This document shows, in pieces, positions 28,077-37,042 of a DNA stretch of 37,097 nucleotides; positions within the stretch are counted from its first letter, which is position 1; the number at the start of each line of letters is the position of its first letter. Position numbers and translations under genes: made by a program. A model generated the notes under the pieces. It saw only the letters and a list, made by a program, of their open reading frames with translations, searched no databases and was not told where the DNA came from. The stretch spans positions 1-37,097 of the forward strand of contig CAMVLL010000014.1 of assembly GCA_947168315.1 (NCBI GenBank). Reading direction: 5' to 3'. The DNA comes from an uncultured Bacteroidota bacterium. Its GTDB lineage: Bacteria; Bacteroidota; Bacteroidia; Bacteroidales; Bacteroidaceae.

Positions 28077-29816
28077 ATGAACGAAATTGAAAATACAGAA
28101 GCCTTAGAGAAAAAGAGCTTGAACTTTATCGAACAAGCAGTAGAAAAAGATTTGCAAGAAGGTAAAAACGGTGGCAGAGTACAGACTCGCTTCCCGCCAG
28201 AGCCGAACGGCTATCTTCATATCGGTCATGCTAAAGCGATTTGTCTCGACTTTGGTATTGCAGAACAATACGGAGGTGTATGCAACCTTCGCTTTGATGA
28301 TACCAATCCGACTAAAGAAGATATGGAATATGTCGACGCCATCAAGGAAGATATCCAATGGTTGGGATTCCATTGGGAGCATGAGTACTACGCTTCTGAC
28401 TATTTTCAACAACTTTGGGACTTTGCTATCCGCTTGATCAAGCAAGGTAAAGCATATATCGATGAACAATCATCTGAACAGATTGCCGCGCAAAAAGGAA
28501 CTCCAACACAACCAGGTACAGAGAGCCCTTATCGCAATCGCCCTATCGAAGAAAGTTTGGATCTCTTCAACAAAATGAACACGGGTGAAATCGAAGAAGG
28601 TAAAATGGTTCTTCGCGCAAAGATTGATATGGCGAGTCCGAATATGCATTTCCGTGATCCTATCATTTATCGCGTGGTTAAAACGCCACATCATCGTACT
28701 GGTGAGACATGGAAAGCTTATCCAATGTATGACTTTGCACACGGACAGAGCGATTTCTTTGAAGGAGTAACCCACTCGTTGTGTACATTGGAGTTCGTTC
28801 CTCACCGCCCGCTTTACGATTTATTTGTGGACTGGGTGAAAGATGGCAAGGAACTGGATGACAATCGCCCACATCAGTACGAATTCAACAAGTTGAACCT
28901 GAACTATACCTTAATGAGTAAACGTAACTTGTTGATTCTTGTAAAAGAACATCTGGTAAATGGATGGGATGATCCACGAATGCCGACAATTTGTGCGTTC
29001 CGCCGTCGCGGTTATTCCCCGGAATCTATCCGTAAATTCGTGGATAAGATTGGATATACGACTTATGACGCTTTGAACGACTTTGCTCTCCTTGAGAGTG
29101 CGGTTCGTGAGGATCTCAATGCTCGAGCAACTCGCGTATCTGCCGTCATCAACCCAGTCAAATTGATTATTACCAATTATCCGGAAGGACAAACCGAAGA
29201 GATGGAAGCCATCAATAACCCTGAAGATCCGAATGCAGGCTCACATATCATCACTTTCAGCCGCGAATTGTGGATGGAACGTGAAGATTTTATGGAAGTA
29301 GCTCCTAAGAAATACTTCCGAATGACTCCAGGACAGGAAGTTCGTCTTAAGAATGCGTACATCGTAAAATGTACTGGATGTAAGAAGGACGAGAATGGCG
29401 ATATCGTTGAGGTATATGCGGAATATGATCCGGATACAAAGACTGGAATGCCTGGTAGTAACCGTAAAGTGAAAGGAACTCTTCACTGGGTAAGCTGTGA
29501 TCATTGTATTCCTGCAGAGGTTCGCTTGTACGATCGTTTATGGAAAGTCGAAAATCCACGTGACGAGCTCGCTGCTATCCGCGAAGCTCAGAATTGCGAC
29601 GCACTTACGGCCATGAAACAGATGATTAATCCTGACTCTTTGAAGATTCTTACCAATTGTTATGTAGAACAATTCTTGGAGACAGCAAAACCTCTTGACT
29701 ATCTCCAGTTCCAACGCATTGGATATTTCAACGTAGACAAAGACTCAACGGCAGATCATTTGATTTTCAACCGTACCGTCTCGTTGAAAGACACATGGAG
29801 TAAAATCAATAAATAA
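28077..29816 (+). CDS. glnS: glutamine--tRNA ligase
   Basis: RFPPEPNGYLHIGHAKA HIGH motif; TLMSKRN KMSKS-like motif. Confidence 0.96.
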   Translation: MNEIENTEALEKKSLNFIEQAVEKDLQEGKNGGRVQTRFPPEPNGYLHIGHAKAICLDFGIAEQYGGVCNLRFDDTNPTKEDMEYVDAIKEDIQWLGFHWEHEYYASDYFQQLWDFAIRLIKQGKAYIDEQSSEQIAAQKGTPTQPGTESPYRNRPIEESLDLFNKMNTGEIEEGKMVLRAKIDMASPNMHFRDPIIYRVVKTPHHRTGETWKAYPMYDFAHGQSDFFEGVTHSLCTLEFVPHRPLYDLFVDWVKDGKELDDNRPHQYEFNKLNLNYTLMSKRNLLILVKEHLVNGWDDPRMPTICAFRRRGYSPESIRKFVDKIGYTTYDALNDFALLESAVREDLNARATRVSAVINPVKLIITNYPEGQTEEMEAINNPEDPNAGSHIITFSRELWMEREDFMEVAPKKYFRMTPGQEVRLKNAYIVKCTGCKKDENGDIVEVYAEYDPDTKTGMPGSNRKVKGTLHWVSCDHCIPAEVRLYDRLWKVENPRDELAAIREAQNCDALTAMKQMINPDSLKILTNCYVEQFLETAKPLDYLQFQRIGYFNVDKDSTADHLIFNRTVSLKDTWSKINK

Positions 29817-29819
29817 AGC

Positions 29820-31304
29820 ATGAACTTCGATACTTCTTCACGATTTGACAGCAAGCACTTCAAAGAGATACTGAAAAAGTACGAAGACAGTATCAAGAAT
29901 AATTCATCGGTATATTTAGATGCCGATGAATTTATTGATATTGCTGATTTCTACAATGGACAAAATTATATGGAAGCTGCTGAACAGGTGATTGAAAAAG
30001 CATACCAACAGCATCCAAATGATTCGGAAATCCTGATTTTTATCTCCAGAACATACGCGATAAAGGGAGAATTCGACAAGGCATACGAGTATCTGCATCG
30101 AATCGCTGACCAATCAGACCGGGAAGTTATGTTATTGAACCTCGATTTGTTTGCTTATCAGAACAAATGGAAGGAAGCGAATGAAGTAGCTCAAGAGATA
30201 GCTGAACGTGAGGAGTATGCTTTTGAAACTTTGATCGACCTCGTAGATGTTTTTACCGACCAGCACAAGCAAGAATATGCGAAGTTATGGTTAGATGAAC
30301 TGAAAAACCGTTACGGAGACGTCTGCCGTGATGATGTGTGGCTATTGGAAACCCTCAGTAATTATTACTTTGTCTTCGATGAGCCGGAAAAATCCCTGGT
30401 CTTCTTCAAAAAGCTGATTGATAAACACCCCTATTCGATAGAGTATTGGATCGGTCAAGCCCAATGCTACACTCGATTGAACCAAATTCCGTTGGCAGAG
30501 GAATCGATTGACTATGCGTTAGCCATAGATGACGAGAGCCCATTTGTTTTGGAGCTAAAAGGTGGTTGTCGCATGGATTCAGGTGATTTGGATGCCGCAT
30601 ACAACTACTTTAAAAAGTTTGAGCAATTTACCATAAACAAGGTAAATGCGTGGAATATGCTGAAACTTGTCACCCTGCAGATGGATCGTTTTGATGAAAC
30701 GATTGAATATTGCAAACGAATTGTTGAATCACCTATCGCATCCAAAGAATTCAAAGCTGTTTCATACTCTGATACAGCGCTGGCTTTGGCTTATAAGAAT
30801 AAGATAAAGGAAGGCATGAGTTGTATTAAGGAAGCTATTAAGCTCCTACCCGAAGAACCGGATTTCTATGCCGTAAAAGGTTTCCTTTATCTCAAACTAA
30901 ATGATGAGTTGAATGCGGAGAAGAGTTTTAATAAAGCCGAGGTTTTACTGAAGAAACAAAAAGATAAGGAAATGAGTTGCCTCTCTCTCATCGGATCGTA
31001 TTGTTTTGACTCACAATATTACGATGGAGCCATCTATTACTTCCAAAAAATAGAAAAGGAATACGGTGACGAGAATCCGACTTGCTATCTTTTCCTTTCT
31101 TACTGCTGGTATCAGAAGCAGGACTTGACAAAAGCCCTTCACTACTTAGCTTTAGTACAAAAGACAACACCGGATATCTACAAACAATTAGGTGAAAACA
31201 ACGAGTTAATAGATGATCCTTTCTTTAAAGAATTCATTGAAAAAGTGAATAAAGGAATTACTGAAAGGAAATTTATGTTATCCGACTATCTTAATATAGA
31301 TTAA
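29820..31304 (+). CDS. tetratricopeptide repeat protein
   Basis: Multiple degenerate TPR units along 494 aa; tightly spaced with glnS. Confidence 0.87.
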   Translation: MNFDTSSRFDSKHFKEILKKYEDSIKNNSSVYLDADEFIDIADFYNGQNYMEAAEQVIEKAYQQHPNDSEILIFISRTYAIKGEFDKAYEYLHRIADQSDREVMLLNLDLFAYQNKWKEANEVAQEIAEREEYAFETLIDLVDVFTDQHKQEYAKLWLDELKNRYGDVCRDDVWLLETLSNYYFVFDEPEKSLVFFKKLIDKHPYSIEYWIGQAQCYTRLNQIPLAEESIDYALAIDDESPFVLELKGGCRMDSGDLDAAYNYFKKFEQFTINKVNAWNMLKLVTLQMDRFDETIEYCKRIVESPIASKEFKAVSYSDTALALAYKNKIKEGMSCIKEAIKLLPEEPDFYAVKGFLYLKLNDELNAEKSFNKAEVLLKKQKDKEMSCLSLIGSYCFDSQYYDGAIYYFQKIEKEYGDENPTCYLFLSYCWYQKQDLTKALHYLALVQKTTPDIYKQLGENNELIDDPFFKEFIEKVNKGITERKFMLSDYLNID

Positions 31305-31305
31305 T

Positions 31306-31929
31306 ATGGAATCAATTGAGTTTATTCAGTGGTGTTTAAACAACTTAAACTATTGGACTATCACGATATTGATGGCCATTGAAAGTTCGTTTATTCCTTT
31401 CCCGTCCGAAGTGGTTGTTCCACCGGCTGCGTATAAGGCTGCCGCAGGAAGTGAAATGAATGTCTTTTTGGTTGTTTTTTTCGCCACGTTAGGTGCAAAT
31501 ATCGGTGCTCTCATCAATTACAGCATATCCTATTTCGTAGGTCGTCCTATCGTTTACCGTTTTGCGAATAGCCGATTGGGACATATGTGCCTCATCGATG
31601 CGTCGAAAGTAGAAAAAGCCGAAAGTTACTTTGACGAACATGGAGCACTATCAACCTTTGTAGGACGTTTGATTCCAGCGATCCGCCAATTAATATCCAT
31701 TCCTGCCGGATTGTCGAAAATGAAACTGTCGACGTTCATACTTTATACAACATTGGGTGCCGGCATTTGGAATTCGATTCTAGCAGCCATCGGTTATTAT
31801 TTGGAATCAGTTGTCCCGGAAGACCAATTGTTAGGAACCGTTACAAAATATAGTCACGAGATTGGTTACGGCTTTATTGCTTTAGGCGTAGCCATTGTTT
31901 TATATCTTATTTATAAAGGAAGAAAATAA
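31306..31929 (+). CDS. DedA-family membrane protein
   Basis: ESSFIPFPSEVVVPPAAY; FVGRLIPAIRQLISIPAGL. Confidence 0.94.
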   Translation: MESIEFIQWCLNNLNYWTITILMAIESSFIPFPSEVVVPPAAYKAAAGSEMNVFLVVFFATLGANIGALINYSISYFVGRPIVYRFANSRLGHMCLIDASKVEKAESYFDEHGALSTFVGRLIPAIRQLISIPAGLSKMKLSTFILYTTLGAGIWNSILAAIGYYLESVVPEDQLLGTVTKYSHEIGYGFIALGVAIVLYLIYKGRK

Positions 31930-31947
31930 ACACTTAAAAATAATATC

Positions 31948-32451
31948 ATGTCAAAAACAACATTTCAAGGAATGCCTGTGAATATACAAGGTGAATTCAT
32001 TCAGGCTGGAGTTAAAGCTCCTGATTTTTCATTGGTAAAAGGTGACTTAAGTCGCTTCACTTTGGCCGACGGCAAAGGCAAGAATCTCATTTTGAATATC
32101 TTTCCTAGCATGGATACTGCCGTTTGTGCTACTTCTGTACGTAAGTTCAACAAAGCAGCAGCCAGTCTTCCTAACACATTAGTTCTTTGTATCTCAAAGG
32201 ACTTACCTTTTGCACAGAGTCGTTTCTGCACAACTGAAGGAATCGACCATGTTATCCCTCTCTCCGACTTCCTGTTTGATTCTGATTTTGCAGCAAAGTA
32301 CGGATTATTGATGTTAGACGGAGTGTTGAAGGGCTTGTTGGCTCGTTCAGTTGTGGTCATCAATCCTGAAGGTGAGGTCGTTTATACTGAACTTGTTGAC
32401 GATATCGTCAAGGAACCAAACTACGAAGCTGCTTTGGCTGCCGTAAAATAA
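31948..32451 (+). CDS. tpx: thiol peroxidase
   Basis: Atypical 2-Cys peroxiredoxin: PSMDTAVCATSVRKFN, SRFCTTEGI. Confidence 0.95.
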   Translation: MSKTTFQGMPVNIQGEFIQAGVKAPDFSLVKGDLSRFTLADGKGKNLILNIFPSMDTAVCATSVRKFNKAAASLPNTLVLCISKDLPFAQSRFCTTEGIDHVIPLSDFLFDSDFAAKYGLLMLDGVLKGLLARSVVVINPEGEVVYTELVDDIVKEPNYEAALAAVK

Positions 32452-32470
32452 AAGAACATATTGCAAATTA

Positions 32471-32500
32471 AAGGCGGACTTAATGTAAGTCCGCCTTCTT
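32471..32500. terminator. intrinsic terminator between convergent genes
   Basis: AAGGCGGACTTA (32471-32482) ATG TAAGTCCGCCTT (32486-32497). Confidence 0.92.
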
Positions 32501-32518
32501 TAACTATAAAAGATTTAC

Positions 32519-33592
32519 TTATACTGTAGAAAACTCTTTGATCCGTTGTTCATCACTTATCCTACAGATCAAAAGTTGATGGTCTTTCTCAACGACAATA
32601 TAATCTTCCAAGCCCTGAATAATGACTTTCTTCTCATCCAACGCATGTACGATGCAATTCTTCGACTCAAACATCTTTACGTTCTTGCCAAGGATCATAT
32701 TTCCCCACATATCAGTTGTACCAACATTGTCGCGCAAAGACTTCCAAGTTCCAAGATCACTCCAGCCAAAATCGGCAGGTAAAACAAAAATCTCGTCAGC
32801 ATTCTCCATCACTGCGTAATCAATAGAGATGTTATCGCACGTTGGAAATAGTTTGTCGACCATCTCCTGCTCGTTCTCTTTGAAATAATAAGGAGTCAGG
32901 CTTTCAAAGATCTTCGCCATGGCTGGTTGATATACGCGTAATGCGTTCACAACAGTATGAACGTTCCAAATAAAGATTCCTGAGTTCCAGAAAAAACTCT
33001 TATTCTTCACATATCGCTCGGCAGTCTTAAGATCTGGTTTTTCCTTAAATGAAAAGACACGATAAACCTCCTTGTTAACTGGAGAAGGATAAGAAAGGTC
33101 GGCTTCGATATAACCGTATCCAGTCTCCGGACGATTAGGTTTCATACCCAATGTAACGATAGAATCGAGTCCGTTTGTGAACTTCAAAGCCGATTGAATG
33201 ACTCGTTGAAATTCCTTGACATTCATAACGATATGATCACTCGGCGTAACAATCATATTCGCGTTTGGATTCACCTGTTTTATCTTCCAACTAGCATAAG
33301 CGATGCACGGTGCCGTATTTCTACGACATGGTTCGCACAAGATATGACTCTCGTCCAACCATGGTAATTGCTCCCTCACCACTTCTTTGTACTTGATAGA
33401 AGTAACCACCCATACGTTCTCTTGAAGGCAGATTTCTTCGAAACGCTCTGCCGTCAACTGAATTAAGGTCTTGCCACAACCTAAAATATCAATAAACTGC
33501 TTCGGAAAATCTGGAGTACTCATCGGCCAAAAGCGACTTCCTACTCCACCCGCCATAATAACCAAATGATTCTTACTTGAAATCATATTCAA
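32519..33592 (-). CDS. manC: mannose-1-phosphate guanylyltransferase
   Basis: MAGGVGSRFWPMSTPDFPKQF nucleotidyltransferase signature; FKEKPD; NSGIFIW. Confidence 0.9.
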   Translation of the reverse strand: MNMISSKNHLVIMAGGVGSRFWPMSTPDFPKQFIDILGCGKTLIQLTAERFEEICLQENVWVVTSIKYKEVVREQLPWLDESHILCEPCRRNTAPCIAYASWKIKQVNPNANMIVTPSDHIVMNVKEFQRVIQSALKFTNGLDSIVTLGMKPNRPETGYGYIEADLSYPSPVNKEVYRVFSFKEKPDLKTAERYVKNKSFFWNSGIFIWNVHTVVNALRVYQPAMAKIFESLTPYYFKENEQEMVDKLFPTCDNISIDYAVMENADEIFVLPADFGWSDLGTWKSLRDNVGTTDMWGNMILGKNVKMFESKNCIVHALDEKKVIIQGLEDYIVVEKDHQLLICRISDEQRIKEFSTV

Positions 33593-33611
33593 TTTTTTTA
33601 GCGATGATTCG

Positions 33612-33619
33612 CAAAGTTA
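33612..33619 (-). promoter_or_regulatory. -7 box (TAACTTTG) for the manC-like gene
   Basis: TAnnTTTG match about 20 nt upstream of the ATG. Confidence 0.5.
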
Positions 33620-33690
33620 AGGAATATTTTCCCAAAAAACGACTTATTTAGCAAACTATTTACTACCTTTACAACACATTTTTTACATTT

Positions 33691-34260
33691 ATGAAAAAAA
33701 TTGAGACTACTATTCCGGGCGTATATATAATTGAACCTCTCGTATTTAAAGATTCCAGAGGCTATTTCTTCGAGAGTTATAATCAGCATGTTTTCGAACA
33801 AGAAGTAACGTCGACCACTTTTGTTCAGGACAACGAGAGTTTTTCGAGAAGAGGAGTTGTTCGTGGACTACATTTCCAACGTCCTCCTCACACACAGGCC
33901 AAGCTTGTTAGAGTAATCAAGGGTGAGGTTCTCGATATTGCAGTGGATATTCGTAAAGGATCTCCCACTTATGGAAAGTATGTACAGGCTCTTTTGAGCG
34001 AGGAGAACAAGCGACAGTTCTATATACCCAAAGGATTTGCTCACGGATTTGCTGTCATAAGCGACGAAGCGCTGTTCCAATATAAGTGTGATGCTTTTTA
34101 TGAGCCCAGTTCCGAAGGAGGAATCCGATGGAATGATCCCGATTTAAACATAGATTGGGGTTTGCCAGCCGACCAAATCATTTTGTCGGCCAAAGATCAG
34201 ATTCATCCCTTCCTCAAAGACTTCGATTCTCCATTTATTTATGATCAGGAGACAAAATAA
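33691..34260 (+). CDS. rfbC: dTDP-4-dehydrorhamnose 3,5-epimerase
   Basis: FFESYNQHVF, GVVRGLHFQRPPHTQAKLVRVI, YIPKGFAHGFAV. Confidence 0.96.
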   Translation: MKKIETTIPGVYIIEPLVFKDSRGYFFESYNQHVFEQEVTSTTFVQDNESFSRRGVVRGLHFQRPPHTQAKLVRVIKGEVLDIAVDIRKGSPTYGKYVQALLSEENKRQFYIPKGFAHGFAVISDEALFQYKCDAFYEPSSEGGIRWNDPDLNIDWGLPADQIILSAKDQIHPFLKDFDSPFIYDQETK

Positions 34261-34284
34261 AAAAGGCTGCTTACGCAGCCTTTT
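34261..34284. terminator. intrinsic terminator between convergent genes
   Basis: AAAAGGCTGC / GCAGCCTTTT with TTAC loop, directly after the rfbC stop. Confidence 0.92.
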
Positions 34285-34285
34285 C

Positions 34286-34993
34286 TTATTCTTTACGTAC
34301 TCTTTTTGAGCCTGAAACAAATCGAAAATACCTCGCGGCTCGATGGCTAACACCAACTTGTTTCTTTTCAAGTGGCAAAATATAATCCATCTGCAACATT
34401 TTCTTGTAAAAGTTACGTACATCGTAATCTCTGTCAAACAATAGACAATACAATTTCCGCAACGATGAAATGGTAAATTCTTTTGGAAGCATATCAAACA
34501 CCAGAGATGGTATTTTTTGAGAATAAAACCGAATACATTCAATTGCGTCTTGAACAATCCTTTCCTGATTACAAAGAAGTTTGCCCATCTCTGTAATAGG
34601 AACCCATTCAGCTTGAGTCCCAAGAATTCCGTCCTTCATATGTTTGTTAATCTCTACCGTTCTCCAATATGAAATAGTAAGAACTGAAGAGGTTTGCTCA
34701 GGGTCAATTTGATGCTTCCGCATCAAATCTCGTACATCATCACAAGAGTTGACAATATCCTTAAAGCCATAAGCCCTAAATTGTAGTAAACGTATAGCTC
34801 CTAGTCCTGTCGTCTCTTTCAAAATCCGCTTTGCAGCTTCGTCAAGATCATCGTCCTCGCTAATCAGACTTGCGGGAAGCATTTTGTATTCGCCTTGTTT
34901 TCCCTCACCTTTAACCAACAGCACACAAAGCTGAGTTCCATCAAATCCGATCACCACACAGTTCACGGAAACATGCAAATTATCAGCTTTCAT
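34286..34993 (-). CDS. Nudix-like-domain transcriptional regulator (NrtR/AraR type)
   Basis: N-terminal Nudix fold with degenerate Nudix box, C-terminal winged-helix region (FTISSLRKLYCLLFDRDYDVRNFYKKMLQMDYI). Confidence 0.85.
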   Translation of the reverse strand: MKADNLHVSVNCVVIGFDGTQLCVLLVKGEGKQGEYKMLPASLISEDDDLDEAAKRILKETTGLGAIRLLQFRAYGFKDIVNSCDDVRDLMRKHQIDPEQTSSVLTISYWRTVEINKHMKDGILGTQAEWVPITEMGKLLCNQERIVQDAIECIRFYSQKIPSLVFDMLPKEFTISSLRKLYCLLFDRDYDVRNFYKKMLQMDYILPLEKKQVGVSHRAARYFRFVSGSKRVRKE

Positions 34994-35013
34994 CCCTCGA
35001 GTATTAGTTTTCG

Positions 35014-35021
35014 CAAATATA
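35014..35021 (-). promoter_or_regulatory. -7 box (TATATTTG) for the Nudix-like regulator gene
   Basis: TAnnTTTG match about 21 nt upstream of the ATG. Confidence 0.5.
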
Positions 35022-35105
35022 GAAACAATTTCTAATTAAAAAAAATAAACTAATATAAAATCGGGAAAAAAGTTATACAAATAGGAACTGATAACAATGT
35101 ATATC

Positions 35106-36032
35106 TTAGTTCTTAAGCCAAAACTTTAATAATGAAGAAACACGAATGTATCTAAAGTAATGCGATGACGCACAAGCTCGCATAGCACGCAGTTTGTCCA
35201 TAAATGATAATGAAGCTTCTTTAAAGACGTGATTCAGCTTATGTGATGCATATTTACGTATATGAGGGTACAAATATGGGAAACGGCCTGCATAAGCAAA
35301 TAACTCATCCAGAACAGTCAAATAACATTTCAAATTATAGTAAGTCTGTATCTTTGGCCCTACATCTTCTTTGCGCAGACGATGTTTGACAATGCTTTTC
35401 CTTACACAGCCCACCCTGTCGGACTGGATATAAAGAAGTGAAGTAAAAAGCTCATCGTCGTGAACAATACCAGGGTAAAAACGGACACCCGTTACTTTCA
35501 ACGTGGAATGCTTAATAAACAAAAGCCAAGGTTCGGGACGATAGGTCTTATTGTCCAACATATCATCAAAAAGTGTCAGGCCCTTATATACTACGATCTC
35601 ATTATATGGTCCTGTGCGATGATATTTATCCTTGTTATCGCTGATAATCTCTTCCTCGCCAAACACATCTCCGTCGAAAAAGACAAAGTCTAAATGACGT
35701 TTCTTACACAAACGATAGATATGTTCAAGATCGTTTCCATTCAGTTGGTCGAGGCTGTTCATGAAATAAACATATTCCCCCGATGCCTTTTCCAAACCAG
35801 CATTTCGGGCCATCGGACGACCCTTATGTGCTTGTTCGACCAAACAGATCCGATTGTCCTCGGAAGCCAACCGACGTAAGACATCTACGCTCCCATCCGT
35901 AGAGCCGTCATCAACCAAAACAATTTCCAATCCGTCAATTGTTTGAGACATGACGGAACGAACCGCTGCTTCTACATAAGATGCGGCATTGTATACAGAT
36001 ATGATAACGGATACTCTAGGACGATCGTTCAT
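35106..36032 (-). CDS. glycosyltransferase family 2
   Basis: VSVIISVYNAASYVEAAVRSVMSQT; EIVLVDDGSTDGS; ARNAGLEKASGEYV. Confidence 0.94.
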   Translation of the reverse strand: MNDRPRVSVIISVYNAASYVEAAVRSVMSQTIDGLEIVLVDDGSTDGSVDVLRRLASEDNRICLVEQAHKGRPMARNAGLEKASGEYVYFMNSLDQLNGNDLEHIYRLCKKRHLDFVFFDGDVFGEEEIISDNKDKYHRTGPYNEIVVYKGLTLFDDMLDNKTYRPEPWLLFIKHSTLKVTGVRFYPGIVHDDELFTSLLYIQSDRVGCVRKSIVKHRLRKEDVGPKIQTYYNLKCYLTVLDELFAYAGRFPYLYPHIRKYASHKLNHVFKEASLSFMDKLRAMRACASSHYFRYIRVSSLLKFWLKN

Positions 36033-36035
36033 ATA

Positions 36036-36677
36036 TTACTTCTGCTTTGTTGGTATACTAAATGATTGTGTTCCACTATTCGTTCCACTGCCATCCTTAA
36101 CATATGCGCGGAAAGAAGCATTACCGTTTTTCAAAACAGTAGATGCTGTCACCGGAATGGAATAAGTCACCTTGCTCTTAGCCGGTAATGAAGCGATGGT
36201 CTTCACATTACCAACGGTCAAACCTTTCACTTTCTGGGTCAGTTCCAGGACAGGTGTGATATTTGATACGCTGGCGCTACCATTATTTACGATATCGAAT
36301 ACGATCTGACAGGATTCTCCAGCTTCAATGACTTGATTTTTGTTTGCGTCAACAAAACGGAAGTTGGTCAACGACAGCGATGAAGTGGCCACCGCATTGT
36401 TCGAATCAACCAATCCTGCACCAAATATATTTCCAAAAACGTTTCCTGAAGATTTCTTGCTGACAGCATTGCCGATGGCAGCCCCAGCAACAGTTCCAAT
36501 AACAGTACCGATGGCTGATCCATACGGACTATTTGAGTTCGCTCCAACGACCGAACCGACCACTCCACCAATTGCCGCACCAGTACCAGCGGCACCTAAG
36601 CCCAATCCTCCTCCTTGTGAGAAACAAGAAGTAAGCAAGAATGCTACAGATAAAACAGGAACAAATAATTTTTTCAT
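36036..36677 (-). CDS. glycine-zipper lipoprotein with C-terminal Ig-like/CARDB-like domain
   Basis: Start MKKLFVPVLSVAFLLTSC at 36677 with lipobox; Gly/Ala zipper GAAIGGVVGSVVG...GTVAGAAIGNAV; beta-rich C-terminus with NQVIEAGESCQIVFDIVNNGSA. Confidence 0.8.
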   Translation of the reverse strand: MKKLFVPVLSVAFLLTSCFSQGGGLGLGAAGTGAAIGGVVGSVVGANSNSPYGSAIGTVIGTVAGAAIGNAVSKKSSGNVFGNIFGAGLVDSNNAVATSSLSLTNFRFVDANKNQVIEAGESCQIVFDIVNNGSASVSNITPVLELTQKVKGLTVGNVKTIASLPAKSKVTYSIPVTASTVLKNGNASFRAYVKDGSGTNSGTQSFSIPTKQK

Positions 36678-36776
36678 CTGATCATGATTTAAAAATTCTA
36701 AGTCGATAAGATGAAACTCGATGTTCAAACATGAATGACCGTGCTCCATCTACAATGCTTCAAGAGCAAAGATAAG

Positions 36777-36784
36777 TAAAAAAA
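36777..36784 (-). promoter_or_regulatory. -7 box (TATCTTTG) for the glycine-zipper lipoprotein gene
   Basis: TAnnTTTG match; predicted TSS about 36770, consistent with the start at 36677 rather than 36749. Confidence 0.5.
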
Positions 36785-36854
36785 CGCTTTACAATAACTT
36801 TTATGGAAATTATTTCATCTCTTTTGCTGAATAGTAAGTCATACCTCTGTATGG

Positions 36855-36974
36855 ATTAAGCTTTCCACATTCGTGACAAAAGCTTTCCACATTAGTGACA
36901 AAAGCTTTCCACATTAGTGACAAAAGCTTTCCACATTGGTGACAAAGGCTTTCCACATTGGTGACAAGCTTAAT
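36855..36974. repeat. array of five 22-bp dyad units (locus 2), same family as 22271-22370
   Basis: Plus-strand unit AGCTTTCCACATTNGTGACAAA repeated 5 times at 22-bp spacing, bounded by ATTAAGCTT (36855-36863) and AAGCTTAAT (36966-36974). Confidence 0.95.
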
Positions 36975-37005
36975 TTAGAAGGATATGAGACAATACGATT
37001 TGAGG

Positions 37006-37040
37006 AATAAAAAAAGAGAAGTTGGTTATCAACTTCTCTT
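37006..37040 (-). terminator. intrinsic terminator downstream of the tRNA-Gly gene
   Basis: AAGAGAAGTTG (37014-37024) / CAACTTCTCTT (37030-37040); minus-strand transcript ends in a U-run. Confidence 0.88.
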
Positions 37041-37042
37041 TA

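Noticed and set aside
28104-29559. Multiple antisense ORFs within glnS
   Set aside because: Shadow ORFs over a highly conserved tRNA synthetase.
36678-36749. N-terminal extension MEHGHSCLNIEFHLIDLEFLNHDQ of the glycine-zipper lipoprotein
   Set aside because: A canonical lipoprotein signal peptide begins at 36677; the extension would block lipoprotein processing.
22271-36974. Composite transposon bounded by the two repeat arrays
   Set aside because: Arrays are in direct orientation, the DNA between is ordinary housekeeping genes (yidC, glnS, tpx), and no transposase or target-site duplication is visible.
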